The position numbers and the translations under genes were made by a program. Under the pieces are notes generated by a model. The model was not told the DNA's origin. It did no database searches and saw only the letters and a program-made list of their open reading frames with translations. Positions 22,416 to 30,867 of a DNA stretch of 64,000 nucleotides are shown here, one piece after another (position 1 is the first letter of the stretch; the number at the start of each line of letters is the position of its first letter). This stretch comes from Streptomyces sp. SAI-127 (GTDB lineage: Bacteria; Actinomycetota; Actinomycetes; Streptomycetales; Streptomycetaceae), in contig NZ_JARXYJ010000001.1 of the NCBI RefSeq assembly GCF_029894425.1, positions 4,526,001-4,590,000 of the forward strand, read 5' to 3'.

Positions 22416-22488
22416 GGGAGTGGACCAGCGCCCACACCGACACCGCGATGAGGATGACGAACACGGGTAACGCGACCCCTACGTCCAT
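22405..22488 (-). CDS. 27-residue single-helix membrane peptide
   Basis: A short frame with a good ribosome site (GGAGGG two bases before ATG) encodes a 27-residue peptide starting [16 protein letters not shown] and ending VHSLRR: one hydrophobic helix with a positively charged end. It lies 32 bases downstream of the polyprenyl reductase gene on the same strand and so may be co-transcribed. Its end overlaps the end of def. Nothing more is recognised; a role as a small membrane partner of the reductase is only a guess. Confidence 0.6.
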   Translation of the reverse strand: MDVGVALPVFVILIAVSVWALVHSLRR

Positions 22489-22520
22489 CCCTCCACGGTG
22501 CTCCGTCCGAGGGGCTCCCG

Positions 22521-23807
22521 TCACGCCTTCGGCGCCACCTTGCTCAGCCCGTTGATGATCCGGTCCATCGCGTCGCCGCCCGTGGGGTCGGTGAGGTTGG
22601 CGAGCATCTTGAGGGTGAACTTCATGAGCAGCGGGTGGGTCAGGCCGCGCTGGGCCGCGATCTTCATGACCTTCGGGTTGCCGATGAGCTTCACGAAGGC
22701 GCGGCCCAGCGTGTAGTAGCCGCCGTAGGTGTCCTTGAGGACGCGCGGGTAGCGCTGCAGGGCCATCTCACGCCCCGCGGGGGTGGAGCGGGCGTGGGCC
22801 TGGACGATGACGTCGGCGGCGATCTGGCCGGACTCCATGGCGTAGGCGATGCCTTCGCCGTTGAAGGGGTTCACCATGCCGCCGGCGTCGCCGACCAGGA
22901 GCAGGCCCTTGGTGTAGTGCGGCTGGCGGTTGAAGGCCATCGGCAGGGCGGCGCCGCGGATCGGGCCGGTCATGTTGTCCGGGGTGTAGCCCCACTCCTC
23001 CGGCATCGAGGCGCACCAGGCCTTCAGCACCTCGCGCCAGTCGAGCTCCTTGAAGGAGTCGGAGGTGTTCAGGACGCCGAGGCCGACGTTGGAGGTGCCG
23101 TCGCCCATGCCGAAGATCCAGCCGTAGCCGGGCAGCAGCCGGTCCTCGCCGGGGCCGCGGCGGTCCCACAGCTCCAGCCAGGACTCCAGGTAGTCGTCCT
23201 CGTGCCGCGGGGACTCGAAGTACGTCCGTACGGCCACGCCCATGGGGCGGTCCTCGCGGCGGTGCAGGCCCATCGCGAGGGAGAGCCGGGTGGAGTTGCC
23301 GTCGGCGGCGACCACGAGGGGCGCGTGGAAGGTGACTTCGCGCTTGTCCTCACCGAGTTTCGCGTGGACGCCGGTGATGCGGCCCGTGCGGTCGTCGACG
23401 ATCGGGGCACCGACGTTGCAGCGCTCGAACAGCCGCGCCCCGGCCTTCTGGGCCTGGCGGGCGAGCTGCTCGTCGAAGTCGTCGCGCTTGCGGACGAGGC
23501 CGTAGTCGGGGAAGGAGGCGAGATCCGGCCAGTCGAGCTGGAGGCGTACGCCACCGCCGATGATCCGAAGACCCTTGTTCCGCAGCCAGCCGGCCTCTTC
23601 GGAGATGTCGATGCCCATCGCCACGAGCTGTTTGGTGGCACGCGGGGTGAGGCCGTCGCCGCAGACCTTCTCGCGCGGGAACTCGGTCTTCTCCAGCAGG
23701 AGCACGTCGAGTCCGGACTTGGCGAGGTGGTACGCGGTCGTGGAGCCGGCCGGCCCCGCGCCGACGACGATGACATCGGCGGTGTTCTCGGACAGGGGCT
23801 CGGTCAC
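22521..23807 (-). CDS. Geranylgeranyl reductase family FAD enzyme, MenJ-like
   Basis: FAD-dependent reductase of isoprenoid double bonds, 428 residues. The Rossmann motif VVGAGPAGSTTAYHLAKSG is at about residues 15-33, followed by the EKTEFPREKVCGDGLTP segment typical of the geranylgeranyl reductase family, and a second FAD motif LLVGDAGGMVNPFNGEGI. In mycobacteria the relative MenJ saturates one isoprene unit of menaquinone; streptomycete menaquinones are also partly hydrogenated, and this gene sits near complex I and menG, so that role is likely here. A lipid-saturating role in archaeal-type pathways is the alternative. Confidence 0.85.
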   Translation of the reverse strand: MTEPLSENTADVIVVGAGPAGSTTAYHLAKSGLDVLLLEKTEFPREKVCGDGLTPRATKQLVAMGIDISEEAGWLRNKGLRIIGGGVRLQLDWPDLASFPDYGLVRKRDDFDEQLARQAQKAGARLFERCNVGAPIVDDRTGRITGVHAKLGEDKREVTFHAPLVVAADGNSTRLSLAMGLHRREDRPMGVAVRTYFESPRHEDDYLESWLELWDRRGPGEDRLLPGYGWIFGMGDGTSNVGLGVLNTSDSFKELDWREVLKAWCASMPEEWGYTPDNMTGPIRGAALPMAFNRQPHYTKGLLLVGDAGGMVNPFNGEGIAYAMESGQIAADVIVQAHARSTPAGREMALQRYPRVLKDTYGGYYTLGRAFVKLIGNPKVMKIAAQRGLTHPLLMKFTLKMLANLTDPTGGDAMDRIINGLSKVAPKA

Positions 23808-23826
23808 GGCGGGATCTCCCCAGGCT

Positions 23827-23858
23827 CGGAATCTAGTTCGGAATCAAGTTCTGAATCC
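23827..23858 (-). promoter_or_regulatory. 12-bp direct repeats upstream of the MenJ-like gene
   Basis: On the plus strand CGGAATCTAGTT, CGGAATCAAGTT and a partial CTGAATCC follow one another with a 12-base period, 20-50 bases upstream of the reductase start. Such iterons usually bind a regulator, but no known site was recognised. Confidence 0.4.
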
Positions 23859-23929
23859 GCGTGCCGACCGGCACTGGACATGGGCAGTCTATTCAGCAGA
23901 ATTGATCACCCGGCTGAAGGGCTGCCCCA

Positions 23930-24454
23930 GTGAACCGAGCTCTGCCCCTTGTACGGCTGCGCGTCCCCACCGACGAGGACGCCGTCGCCTGGCACCGGAT
24001 CTTCGACGACCCGGACGTCATGGAGTTCCACGGCGGCAGGTCCGCTGAGCTGTACGTCTACGAGGAGCTCACCGCGCGCCAGCGCCGGCACGACGCCGAG
24101 CGGGGCTTCTGTCTGTGGACCATGGTCGACGAGAGCGGGCAGGTCGTCGGCTTCACCGGTGCCCAGCCGTGGCCGCAGGACTGGGGGCCCACGGGTGAGA
24201 TCGAGATCGGGTGGCGGCTCGGACGGACGTACTGGGGCCAGGGATACGCCACGGCGGCCGCGCAGATGACCCTGGAGCGGCTCAGGGCGGCGGGCGTCAC
24301 GGACGTGGTGGCGATGGTCAGACCCGGCAACGAACGGTCGATCTCGGTCGCCAAGCGTCTCGGAATGGAACTCGCGGAGACCTTCCCGCACCCCCGGTTG
24401 AACGAAGAGGCGCTCTGCTTCCGTCTCTCCCTCCAGAGCGGTCACTCAGGGTAG
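23930..24454 (+). CDS. GNAT family N-acetyltransferase
   Basis: Acetyl-CoA-dependent acetyltransferase of the RimJ/RimL-like kind, 174 residues from a GTG. It has an N-terminal LRVPTDEDAVAWHRIFDDPDVMEF block, the acetyl-CoA loop region GRTYWGQGYATAAAQMTLERL (about 98-118), and VRPGNERSISVAKRLGMELAE near the end. Substrate unknown. It is divergent from the MenJ-like gene, sharing a 122-base gap. Confidence 0.85.
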   Translation: MNRALPLVRLRVPTDEDAVAWHRIFDDPDVMEFHGGRSAELYVYEELTARQRRHDAERGFCLWTMVDESGQVVGFTGAQPWPQDWGPTGEIEIGWRLGRTYWGQGYATAAAQMTLERLRAAGVTDVVAMVRPGNERSISVAKRLGMELAETFPHPRLNEEALCFRLSLQSGHSG

Positions 24455-24536
24455 CGGTCTGCTACAGAAAGACACTCGGCACTTCCTGCCGCCACGGGCC
24501 GGAGTTACCCTTCCAGTACCGCTGGGGGTGACATCT

Positions 24537-24881
24537 GTGCGCATAACACCCAAGACGCCCGAAGTGCGCGTACCGCGTCTGGTCGGACTCATGGCCGTCG
24601 ACGCACGCGAGACGGCCCAGGCGCAGGGCCTGTTCGTCAATGCGCCGGATCGGAAGGACTTCCACCAGGCCGTCGTCGACTATGTCGTACGCCAGTACCC
24701 GCAGGCAGGCGCGGAGGTGCCGCGGGACTCGGTGGTGTACGTGTGGTTCGACCTCGGTCCCGGTGAGGGTGGCGGGGGCAGCCGCGAGCCCCGCATCCCC
24801 AGACCCCCGAGCGGCGGCCTCCAGCGCGAGCTGGACGAGCCGGGAGACCCGTACGTGGTCCGGTGCGTCACGGGACTCTGA
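24537..24881 (+). CDS. Single-PASTA-domain protein
   Basis: A small soluble protein (114 residues from GTG 24537, which follows GGGGG by six bases; a GTG at 24528 is the alternative). The VRVPRLVGLMAVDARETAQAQGL start and PQAGAEVPRDSVVYVWFD end define one PASTA domain, a fold that binds peptidoglycan or beta-lactams in kinases and PBPs. There is no signal or membrane segment, so the usual wall-sensing role is not obvious here. The tail is Gly/Pro-rich. Confidence 0.75.
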   Translation: MRITPKTPEVRVPRLVGLMAVDARETAQAQGLFVNAPDRKDFHQAVVDYVVRQYPQAGAEVPRDSVVYVWFDLGPGEGGGGSREPRIPRPPSGGLQRELDEPGDPYVVRCVTGL

Positions 24882-24899
24882 CGGAGCGCGCCGGGCCGC

Positions 24900-25595
24900 T
24901 CAGCTCTCCTTGACACCCCGGTGCAGGGCCACGATCCCACCCGTCAGGTTCCGCCACGCCACCTTCGACCAGCCGGCCTTCTGGAGTCGTTCCGCCAGGG
25001 CCGGCTGGTTCGGCCAGGCGCGGATGGACTCGGCGAGGTAGACGTAGGCGTCGGGGTTGGAGGAGACCGCGCGGGCGACCGGAGGCAGGGCGCGCATCAG
25101 GTACTCGGTGTAGACCGTGCGGAAGGGCGCCCAGGTCGGGTGCGAGAACTCGCAGATCACGACCCGGCCGCCGGGCCTGGTCACCCGGTACATCTCGCGC
25201 AGCGCGGTGTCGGTGTCCTGGACGTTGCGCAGCCCGAAGGAGATGGTGACGGCGTCGAAGGTGTCGTCCCTGAAGGGCAGCTTCGTCGCGTCGCCCGCGG
25301 TGAACGGCAGCCAGGTGTGCTTCCGCTTGCCGACCTGGAGCATGCCGATCGAGAAGTCGCAGGGCACGACATAGGCGCCGGTGCGGGCGAAGGGCAGCGA
25401 CGAGGTGGCCGTGCCCGCCGCCAGGTCCAGGATCTTCTGGGCGGGGCGGGCGTCGACGGCCCTGGCGACCTCCTTGCGCCACACCCGGTCCTGACCGAGC
25501 GACAGCACGTCGTTCGTCAGGTCGTACCGTTCCGCCACGTCGTCGAACATCGAGGCGACTTCGTGCGGCTGCTTGTTCAGGGAAGCGCGGGTCAC
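24900..25595 (-). CDS. menG: Demethylmenaquinone methyltransferase
   Basis: SAM-dependent C-methyltransferase that completes menaquinone. The GTG at 25595, overlapping the stop of the upstream acyltransferase gene (GTGA), gives 231 residues. UbiE/MenG family signatures are [20 protein letters not shown], the SAM loop [15 protein letters not shown] and [21 protein letters not shown]. It is the distal gene of a minus-strand run with polysaccharide genes. In S. coelicolor the same enzyme also lies near nuo, from memory. Confidence 0.95.
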   Translation of the reverse strand: MTRASLNKQPHEVASMFDDVAERYDLTNDVLSLGQDRVWRKEVARAVDARPAQKILDLAAGTATSSLPFARTGAYVVPCDFSIGMLQVGKRKHTWLPFTAGDATKLPFRDDTFDAVTISFGLRNVQDTDTALREMYRVTRPGGRVVICEFSHPTWAPFRTVYTEYLMRALPPVARAVSSNPDAYVYLAESIRAWPNQPALAERLQKAGWSKVAWRNLTGGIVALHRGVKES

Positions 25596-26887
25596 GTCTC
25601 CATTCTTGCAGGCCGCCCTCCCGGAAGAAGCTGCGGCTTCTTCTTCCCGGCCACGTCCTCCACCCATCCGCACAGCAGCACGAACACCCCGATCAGGATC
25701 CAGCCGATGCCGAACATGAACCACTGGCTCTCCAGGGGCAGCCACTTCTCGAACGCGGGCACGTTCCAGAACTGGTCGATCAGCGGCACGGCGAGGATCA
25801 GCGCGATCTCGTGCCACAGGTAGATCGTCACCGCGCGGGAGTTGAAGATCGTGACGACCCGGTCGGTCCGCCGGAAGCGGGTCAGCCGGCCGAAGTCGAT
25901 CCCGAAGCGCGACTTGGCCCACATCAGGAGCGTCACGTACCCGGCCGACCAGAAGGCCTGCGCGAGGGGGATGTCGTCAAGGTCGTACGAGCCCGTCTCA
26001 CCCTGATGAGTGAAGGCGTACCAGCCGCCGAACCCGATCGCGGCGAGCGAGAGAGCGACGACGGCCGGCGCCTTCAGCCGCTCGAGGACCCCGTCCCGGT
26101 GGGCGAAGCCCAGGATCCAGCAGAACAGGAAGGTGGCCAGGTCCGTCAGCGCGCTGCCGAGGCGGTTGTCGGGCGGCTCCCACAGGAACTGGAAGACCAC
26201 GATCGGGGCCAGCGCCAGCAGCAGGACCGGCACCGGAGCCAGCCGGAACACCTTCAGCAGCACCGGCGACAGCAGGACGAACCACAGGTACGTCCGCAGG
26301 TACCAGAGAATCTCCCAGGCCTGCTCGCCCCACGCGTTGCCCGGCGGATCGCCGAGCGGCACGATCCAGTAGACGATCTGCCAGCCCGGCATCCAGTCGT
26401 GGACCATCATCGCGAGGACCACGAAGACGCCCCAGAACCAGAACGGCGGCAGCAGGCGGCGCATCCGGCTTCCGACCACCGTGAGGGCGGGCCGCTCCAG
26501 GGACTTCGCCATCAGCGTGCCGGCCAGGGCGAACATGATCCCCATGGAGGGGAAGACCATGCCCGCCCAGGCCCAGCCGAAGGTGTGATAGGTGACGACC
26601 CGGATCAGGGCGACGGCCCGGAGGGTGTCGAAGTAGCGGTCGCGGCCCGGGGGCCGAGACGGAGGCTTCTCCTCCTCCGCCTCGGCGTCAGCGGGGGCTC
26701 CGGGAACCGGCGGCTCCGGCGCCTCCGGCTCCGTGCCCTGTCCGTAGTAGCCGTACTCGACGTACTCCTGCGGATACGGCTGCGTATACGGCTGCGGCTG
26801 CTCTACGTACCCCGAGTACCCGTACCCATAGCCGTACCCCTGCTCCTGATGGCCCTGCTGCTGATACCCCTGCTGTTCCCAGCTCAT
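25592..26887 (-). CDS. Membrane acyltransferase (acyltransferase family 3) with Gln/Tyr/Gly-rich N terminus
   Basis: Integral membrane O-acyltransferase, 431 residues. The first 90 residues are low-complexity, dominated by Gln, Gly, Tyr and Pro ([12 protein letters not shown]), then [25 protein letters not shown], which carries the Arg and His of the family, begins a set of about ten helices. Such enzymes acetylate or succinylate exported glycans. It starts one base into the stop of the upstream glycosyltransferase gene (TGATG) and overlaps menG, so it is translationally linked to both. Decoration of the polymer made by its neighbour is the natural inference. Confidence 0.85.
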   Translation of the reverse strand: MSWEQQGYQQQGHQEQGYGYGYGYSGYVEQPQPYTQPYPQEYVEYGYYGQGTEPEAPEPPVPGAPADAEAEEEKPPSRPPGRDRYFDTLRAVALIRVVTYHTFGWAWAGMVFPSMGIMFALAGTLMAKSLERPALTVVGSRMRRLLPPFWFWGVFVVLAMMVHDWMPGWQIVYWIVPLGDPPGNAWGEQAWEILWYLRTYLWFVLLSPVLLKVFRLAPVPVLLLALAPIVVFQFLWEPPDNRLGSALTDLATFLFCWILGFAHRDGVLERLKAPAVVALSLAAIGFGGWYAFTHQGETGSYDLDDIPLAQAFWSAGYVTLLMWAKSRFGIDFGRLTRFRRTDRVVTIFNSRAVTIYLWHEIALILAVPLIDQFWNVPAFEKWLPLESQWFMFGIGWILIGVFVLLCGWVEDVAGKKKPQLLPGGRPARMET

Positions 26888-29166
26888 CAGCCCACCCCCG
26901 CCGGGGTCCCGACCTCGCCGGTTCGCTTCAGTTTCTGCCAGCGCAGCCGGCCGCCGGTGAGCGCGGTGATGCAGGAGTGGATCAGGACGAGGTACATCAT
27001 CTGGCGGTAGGCCAGCTGCTGGAGCGGCATCATCAGCAGATAGCGGTACTTCTCCTTGTCCAGCTTGAAGGCGTACGCCGCGCACACGAGCTGGACGCCG
27101 AGGACCGCGAGCCAGGCGTACAGCGCCGCCCGGAAGTCGACGAAGACCATCGAGTATGCGGTGAACACGTCGATCAGCGGGGCGAACACCGGCGTGACGA
27201 TCTGGAAGATCACCACCAGCGGCATGCCGACGCGGCCGAAACGGCCCGAGGGGCCCTTGTCCGTGAGGGACTTGCGGTGTTTCCACAGCGCCTGCATGGT
27301 GCCGTACGACCACCGGTAGCGCTGCGACCACAGCTGCTTCAGGGAGCCCGGCGCCTCGGTCCACGCGCGCGCGTGCTCCTGGTAGACGACCCGCCAGCCC
27401 GCGCGGTGCATCGCGATGGTGATGTCGGTGTCCTCGGCGAGGGTGTCCTCGCTCATCCCGCCGACCTGGAGGACCGCCTCGCGGCGGAACGCGCCGATCG
27501 CGCCCGGGATGGTGGGCATGCAGCGCAGCAGGTCGTACATCCGGCGGTCGAGGTTGAAGCCCATCACGTACTCGATGTGCTGCCAGGCGCCGATGACGGT
27601 GTCGCGGTTGCCGACCTTGGCGTTGCCGGCGACCGCGCCGACCTCCGGGTTCGCGAAGGGCTGCACCAGCTGCCGTACGGTGTCCGGTTCGAAGACGGTG
27701 TCGCCGTCCATCATCACGACGATGTCGTGACTGGCGCTGCGGACACCGTTGTTGAGGGCGGCCGGCTTGCCCGCGTTCTCCTGGCGGATGACCCGGACGT
27801 TCGTCATCCCCAGCGTGCGGGCCGCCTCGCGGGCGATCTCGGAGGTGCCGTCGGAGGAGCCGTCGTCGACGACGATGACCTCGATCGGATGGGTGCTCTT
27901 CGCCAGCGACTCCAGGGTGTTGGCGATGCACTCCTTCTCGTTGTACGCCGGCACGATCACGGTCACCGGCATGGTGACCGTGGGTCCCCAGCTGAAGCGG
28001 CGTTTGTTGCGCAGTCGGTAGTGGCGGCGGGCGAGGATCAGCATCATCCCGAACCGGCCCATGACGGCCACACCCACGATCACGAGTCCGACCGACAGCG
28101 TGGGGACGGTGTACTCGGCGACGGCGACGGCCATGACGAGCGCCTTGCCCTCGTAGAGGGTGGTGCCGGTGGCCTCGCGGTGCGCGGCCTGGAGGCGGTC
28201 GGTGCCGTTCTGGTCCCCGCCCCGGAGCTGTCCGCCCCCGGTGCCCGCGGGGGCGTTCGTCTGCTGTCCCGCGCGGGCAGCCGTGTTCTGCGCCTCGATG
28301 ACCCCGCTGATGGTGGTGAAGGTGTAGCCCTTCGCCCGCATCTTCTCGATGTACTCCGGCAGCGCCTTGATCGTCTGCTCACGGTCGCCGCCGGCGTCGT
28401 GCATCAGCACGGAGGCACCCGAAGTCCCGGACGGCATGGCCCACTTGACGATCTTCGAGACGCCCGGCTTCTTCCAGTCGTCGCTGTCGGTGTCGACGAA
28501 GACGCTGGTGTAGCCCTCCTCGCCGAGCTTCTCGTACACGGGCCAGCTGTAGTTGTCGATCGCGTCCGTCTCCGAGGAGTACGGCGCCCGGAACAACGTG
28601 GTGGTGATGCCGGCCGCGCCCGCGAGGGCGAGCTGCGTCTGGGTCATCTCGCGCCGGATGCGGGCGTCGCTCTGGTAGGAGAGGTCGACGTGGGTGAAGG
28701 TGTGGATGCCCACCTCATTGCCCTGGTCGACCATGTCCTTCACGATCCCCGGGTAGCGCGAGACCATCGAGCCGACCAGGAAGAAGGTGGCCGGGACGTC
28801 GTACTTCTCAAGGATCTTCAGGACCTGGGGCGTGTACGTCGGGTTCGGGCCGTCGTCGAAGGTGAGCGCGATCGTCTTGGCCGGCACGGAGGTCGTGGTG
28901 GCCTGGCCGCCCCGGAAGCTGATGATCGGCCCGCCGTTGAGGATCTTGTCGGGGACCTTGCTGGAGCTGGCGCCGTCGCGCACCCGCTCGTCGCCGCCGA
29001 CCTCGGCGCGCAGATAGCCGTCGAGCAGCATCACGCTGGTCAGGCCGAGCAGGAGCAGCAGGGCGAGGATGACCCGGGGTTTCTGCAACGCCGCGGCCTT
29101 GCCCGCCGCCCGCTCAATGCGGGTGGGGGCACGCCGGCGGCCGCGGGAGGGCGTCGTCGTGGTCAT
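26887..29166 (-). CDS. Bifunctional polysaccharide deacetylase / family 2 glycosyltransferase
   Basis: A 759-residue membrane enzyme. After one helix (about 31-49) comes an outside polysaccharide deacetylase domain: TFDDGPN at 102-108, IHTFTH near 155, FRAPYS and LMHDAGG, which are the metal and catalytic motifs of carbohydrate esterase family 4. A second helix pair near 360-395 leads to a GT2 synthase domain with VVDDGSSDG, MMDGDTVFEPD, EDTDI and the processive-synthase motif QRYRW, then three or four helices. This is the layout of PgaB/PgaC activity in one chain and of Streptomyces MatB, which makes a partly deacetylated poly-N-acetylglucosamine. Whether this gene is matB itself or a paralogue cannot be told here. 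Confidence 0.88.
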   Translation of the reverse strand: MTTTTPSRGRRRAPTRIERAAGKAAALQKPRVILALLLLLGLTSVMLLDGYLRAEVGGDERVRDGASSSKVPDKILNGGPIISFRGGQATTTSVPAKTIALTFDDGPNPTYTPQVLKILEKYDVPATFFLVGSMVSRYPGIVKDMVDQGNEVGIHTFTHVDLSYQSDARIRREMTQTQLALAGAAGITTTLFRAPYSSETDAIDNYSWPVYEKLGEEGYTSVFVDTDSDDWKKPGVSKIVKWAMPSGTSGASVLMHDAGGDREQTIKALPEYIEKMRAKGYTFTTISGVIEAQNTAARAGQQTNAPAGTGGGQLRGGDQNGTDRLQAAHREATGTTLYEGKALVMAVAVAEYTVPTLSVGLVIVGVAVMGRFGMMLILARRHYRLRNKRRFSWGPTVTMPVTVIVPAYNEKECIANTLESLAKSTHPIEVIVVDDGSSDGTSEIAREAARTLGMTNVRVIRQENAGKPAALNNGVRSASHDIVVMMDGDTVFEPDTVRQLVQPFANPEVGAVAGNAKVGNRDTVIGAWQHIEYVMGFNLDRRMYDLLRCMPTIPGAIGAFRREAVLQVGGMSEDTLAEDTDITIAMHRAGWRVVYQEHARAWTEAPGSLKQLWSQRYRWSYGTMQALWKHRKSLTDKGPSGRFGRVGMPLVVIFQIVTPVFAPLIDVFTAYSMVFVDFRAALYAWLAVLGVQLVCAAYAFKLDKEKYRYLLMMPLQQLAYRQMMYLVLIHSCITALTGGRLRWQKLKRTGEVGTPAGVG

Positions 29167-29183
29167 GTGGTGGGCCGTTCCGG

Positions 29184-29585
29184 TCAGTTGGAGGCAGCGG
29201 AGGCGGTCACGGTCGGGGCGGCGCTCGGCGGAGCGCCGGTGGCGGTGCCCGTGGGCGGAGTGCCGGATGGCCTCGACGGCGGGGTGCCGATACCGCCCTG
29301 CGGCTGGATGCCCTCGGGGCCAAAGTTCGAGGAACCGCCGGGACCGCCGCCCGCGAAGGGCAGCAGCGTCGTGCTGGAGACGCCGATGCCCATGAAGGCC
29401 AGGCCCAGCACGACGGCGTACCCGAGGGACAGGACGCCGAGGAGAAGGCCGATCCGGCGCAGCAACTTGGAGCGGCGTCCGGAATTGTCAACGAACACCG
29501 GGCCCTCGGCGGACCCGTTACCACCGCGTTTACGGCGGCGACCGCGCATGTCGGCGCGGTTTTCGATGGCAGGCTCGGAATGCAT
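29184..29585 (-). CDS. Small membrane-anchored protein with Pro/Thr-rich exterior, linked to the glycan synthase
   Basis: 133 residues: a basic, Gly/Arg-rich N-terminal part (RGRRRKRGG), one helix (LLRRIGLLLGVLSLGYAVVLGLAF, about 41-64), then a Gly/Pro/Ser/Thr/Ala-rich low-complexity tail. It ends 17 bases before the deacetylase-glycosyltransferase gene and is the first gene of that run. No family recognised. An ATG at 29549 is an alternative start. An accessory of polymer export or attachment is possible. Confidence 0.65.
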   Translation of the reverse strand: MHSEPAIENRADMRGRRRKRGGNGSAEGPVFVDNSGRRSKLLRRIGLLLGVLSLGYAVVLGLAFMGIGVSSTTLLPFAGGGPGGSSNFGPEGIQPQGGIGTPPSRPSGTPPTGTATGAPPSAAPTVTASAASN

Positions 29586-29638
29586 TCCCCAGACATTAGG
29601 CAGTCTTTATGTGTCCGGATTTGACTTTCTTGTGAGGC

Positions 29639-29660
29639 GCATATGAGAAACCTCTTATGC
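29639..29660. promoter_or_regulatory. Imperfect inverted repeat between the glycan-synthase run and the GH18 lipoprotein gene
   Basis: GCATATGAG-AAAC-CTCTTATGC has nine-base arms with one mismatch and lies in the shared gap between the divergent genes. A related CATATGAGAGG occurs upstream of the NlpC/P60 gene near 20495. It may be a binding site serving both directions. Confidence 0.4.
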
Positions 29661-29771
29661 TGTCCGTTTCCTGAGAGTGTCCGCCTTGCCTGACCGATTC
29701 GTCCTCATGAGGCTCAGGCGGGTGTGAGACATTCGCCCCTCCGGAAAGAGAAATCACGAGAGAGCGGGTGC

Positions 29772-30809
29772 ATGCGCATGCGGAGTTTCCTGAAGCCGAC
29801 GGCCGGGGTCATTTGTCTGTTCGCCCTGACCACGGCGGGGTGCTCCTCCGAATCGGACAGCGCCTCGGACGCGGAGCCTGCGAAACAGAGCAGTACGTCA
29901 CCGTCGGCCACGTCGGCGGCCTCGTCGTCGGTCACTTCGTACGCGCCGTACGTCAGCGCGACCGAGGCCTCCGGCAACGACTCCGCGGGCTCGCCCTCCG
30001 TGTACAACCTCGCGTTCGTGATCGCCGACGGCAGTGCCTGCACGCCCTCCTGGAACGGCACGTCCGCCATCGGCGACTCATCGGTCGCGTCCCGGATCAG
30101 TGCGCTGAAGGAGGACGGGGCTCAGGTGCGGGTCTCCTTCGGCGGGGCGTCCGGGAAGGAGCTGGCCGAGACCTGCTCCACCGCGGCGGAACTGGCTGCG
30201 GCCTATGGAAAGGCGCTGGACGCCGCAGGTTCCTCACTCGCCGACTTCGACATCGAGGGGGACGCGCTGACCGACTCCGACTCGGTGGAACTGCGGTCCG
30301 AGGCGATCGCGTTGCTCCAGGAGGAACGGAGTGACCTCGCCGTCTCGTTCACGCTTCCCGTGATGCCGTCCGGGCTCGACGACGACAGTGTGGCGTTGCT
30401 GGAGTCGGCGAACAACGAGTCGGTTCAGGTGTCGACCGTCAACATCATGACGATGAACTACGGGGAGTCGTACGACGGGGACATGGGGGATTACGCGATC
30501 ACTTCGGCGAAGGCGGCGCAGGCTCAGTTGCGGGACGTTTTCGGTACGTCCGGTTCCACTGCGTGGCGGGCCATGGCGCTCACCTCGATGATCGGGACGA
30601 ATGATGTGGACGGGGAGACGTTCACGTTGTCCGACGCGGCTCAGGTGCGGGAGTTCGCGGAGTCCAAGGAGGTGGCGTGGGTCTCGATGTGGTCGACGTT
30701 TCGGGATCAGGAGTGCGATGCGGGAAAGTCGGACGAGGATGATCCGTTGACCAATTGCAGTGGGGTTTCTCAGAGTTCGGGGGCGTTTGGGGAGGCGTTC
30801 TCCGGTTGA
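29772..30809 (+). CDS. Secreted lipoprotein with GH18 (chitinase-like) domain
   Basis: 345 residues with a lipoprotein signal: basic start, hydrophobic core and TTAGC lipobox with Cys24. A Ser/Asp-rich spacer precedes a chitinase-like fold: YAPYVSATE, then RVSFGGASGKELAETC, then SSLADFDIEG with a DxDxE at 158-162, and VNIMTMNYG. Those are the beta-strand motifs of bacterial GH18 chitinases; the catalytic Glu is residue 162. It is divergent from the poly-N-acetylglucosamine-type synthase, so a role in trimming that polymer or the wall is plausible. GH18 enzymes also cleave chitin or N-glycans, so the substrate is open. Confidence 0.8.
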   Translation: MRMRSFLKPTAGVICLFALTTAGCSSESDSASDAEPAKQSSTSPSATSAASSSVTSYAPYVSATEASGNDSAGSPSVYNLAFVIADGSACTPSWNGTSAIGDSSVASRISALKEDGAQVRVSFGGASGKELAETCSTAAELAAAYGKALDAAGSSLADFDIEGDALTDSDSVELRSEAIALLQEERSDLAVSFTLPVMPSGLDDDSVALLESANNESVQVSTVNIMTMNYGESYDGDMGDYAITSAKAAQAQLRDVFGTSGSTAWRAMALTSMIGTNDVDGETFTLSDAAQVREFAESKEVAWVSMWSTFRDQECDAGKSDEDDPLTNCSGVSQSSGAFGEAFSG

Positions 30810-30829
30810 GTTTCGGGTGCGGGTGCGTT

Positions 30830-30867
30830 GTGGCTGGTCGCGCAGTTCCCCGCGCCCCTGAAGGCGC
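30830..30867. repeat. Streptomyces-type interspersed intergenic repeat
   Basis: The stretch ggctggtcgcgcagttcccc followed by gcgcccctgaaggcg is a sequence seen in many Streptomyces intergenic gaps. Related cores (ccccgcgcccct, ggtcgcgcggttctccgcgcc) recur near 58970, 59130 and 59222 in this window. It fills the gap between the GH18 and amidohydrolase-like genes. Confidence 0.6.

Noticed and set aside
26977..29646. 889-residue plus-strand frame opposite the glycan synthase
   Set aside because: Antisense shadow of a well-supported fusion protein with intact deacetylase and glycosyltransferase motifs.
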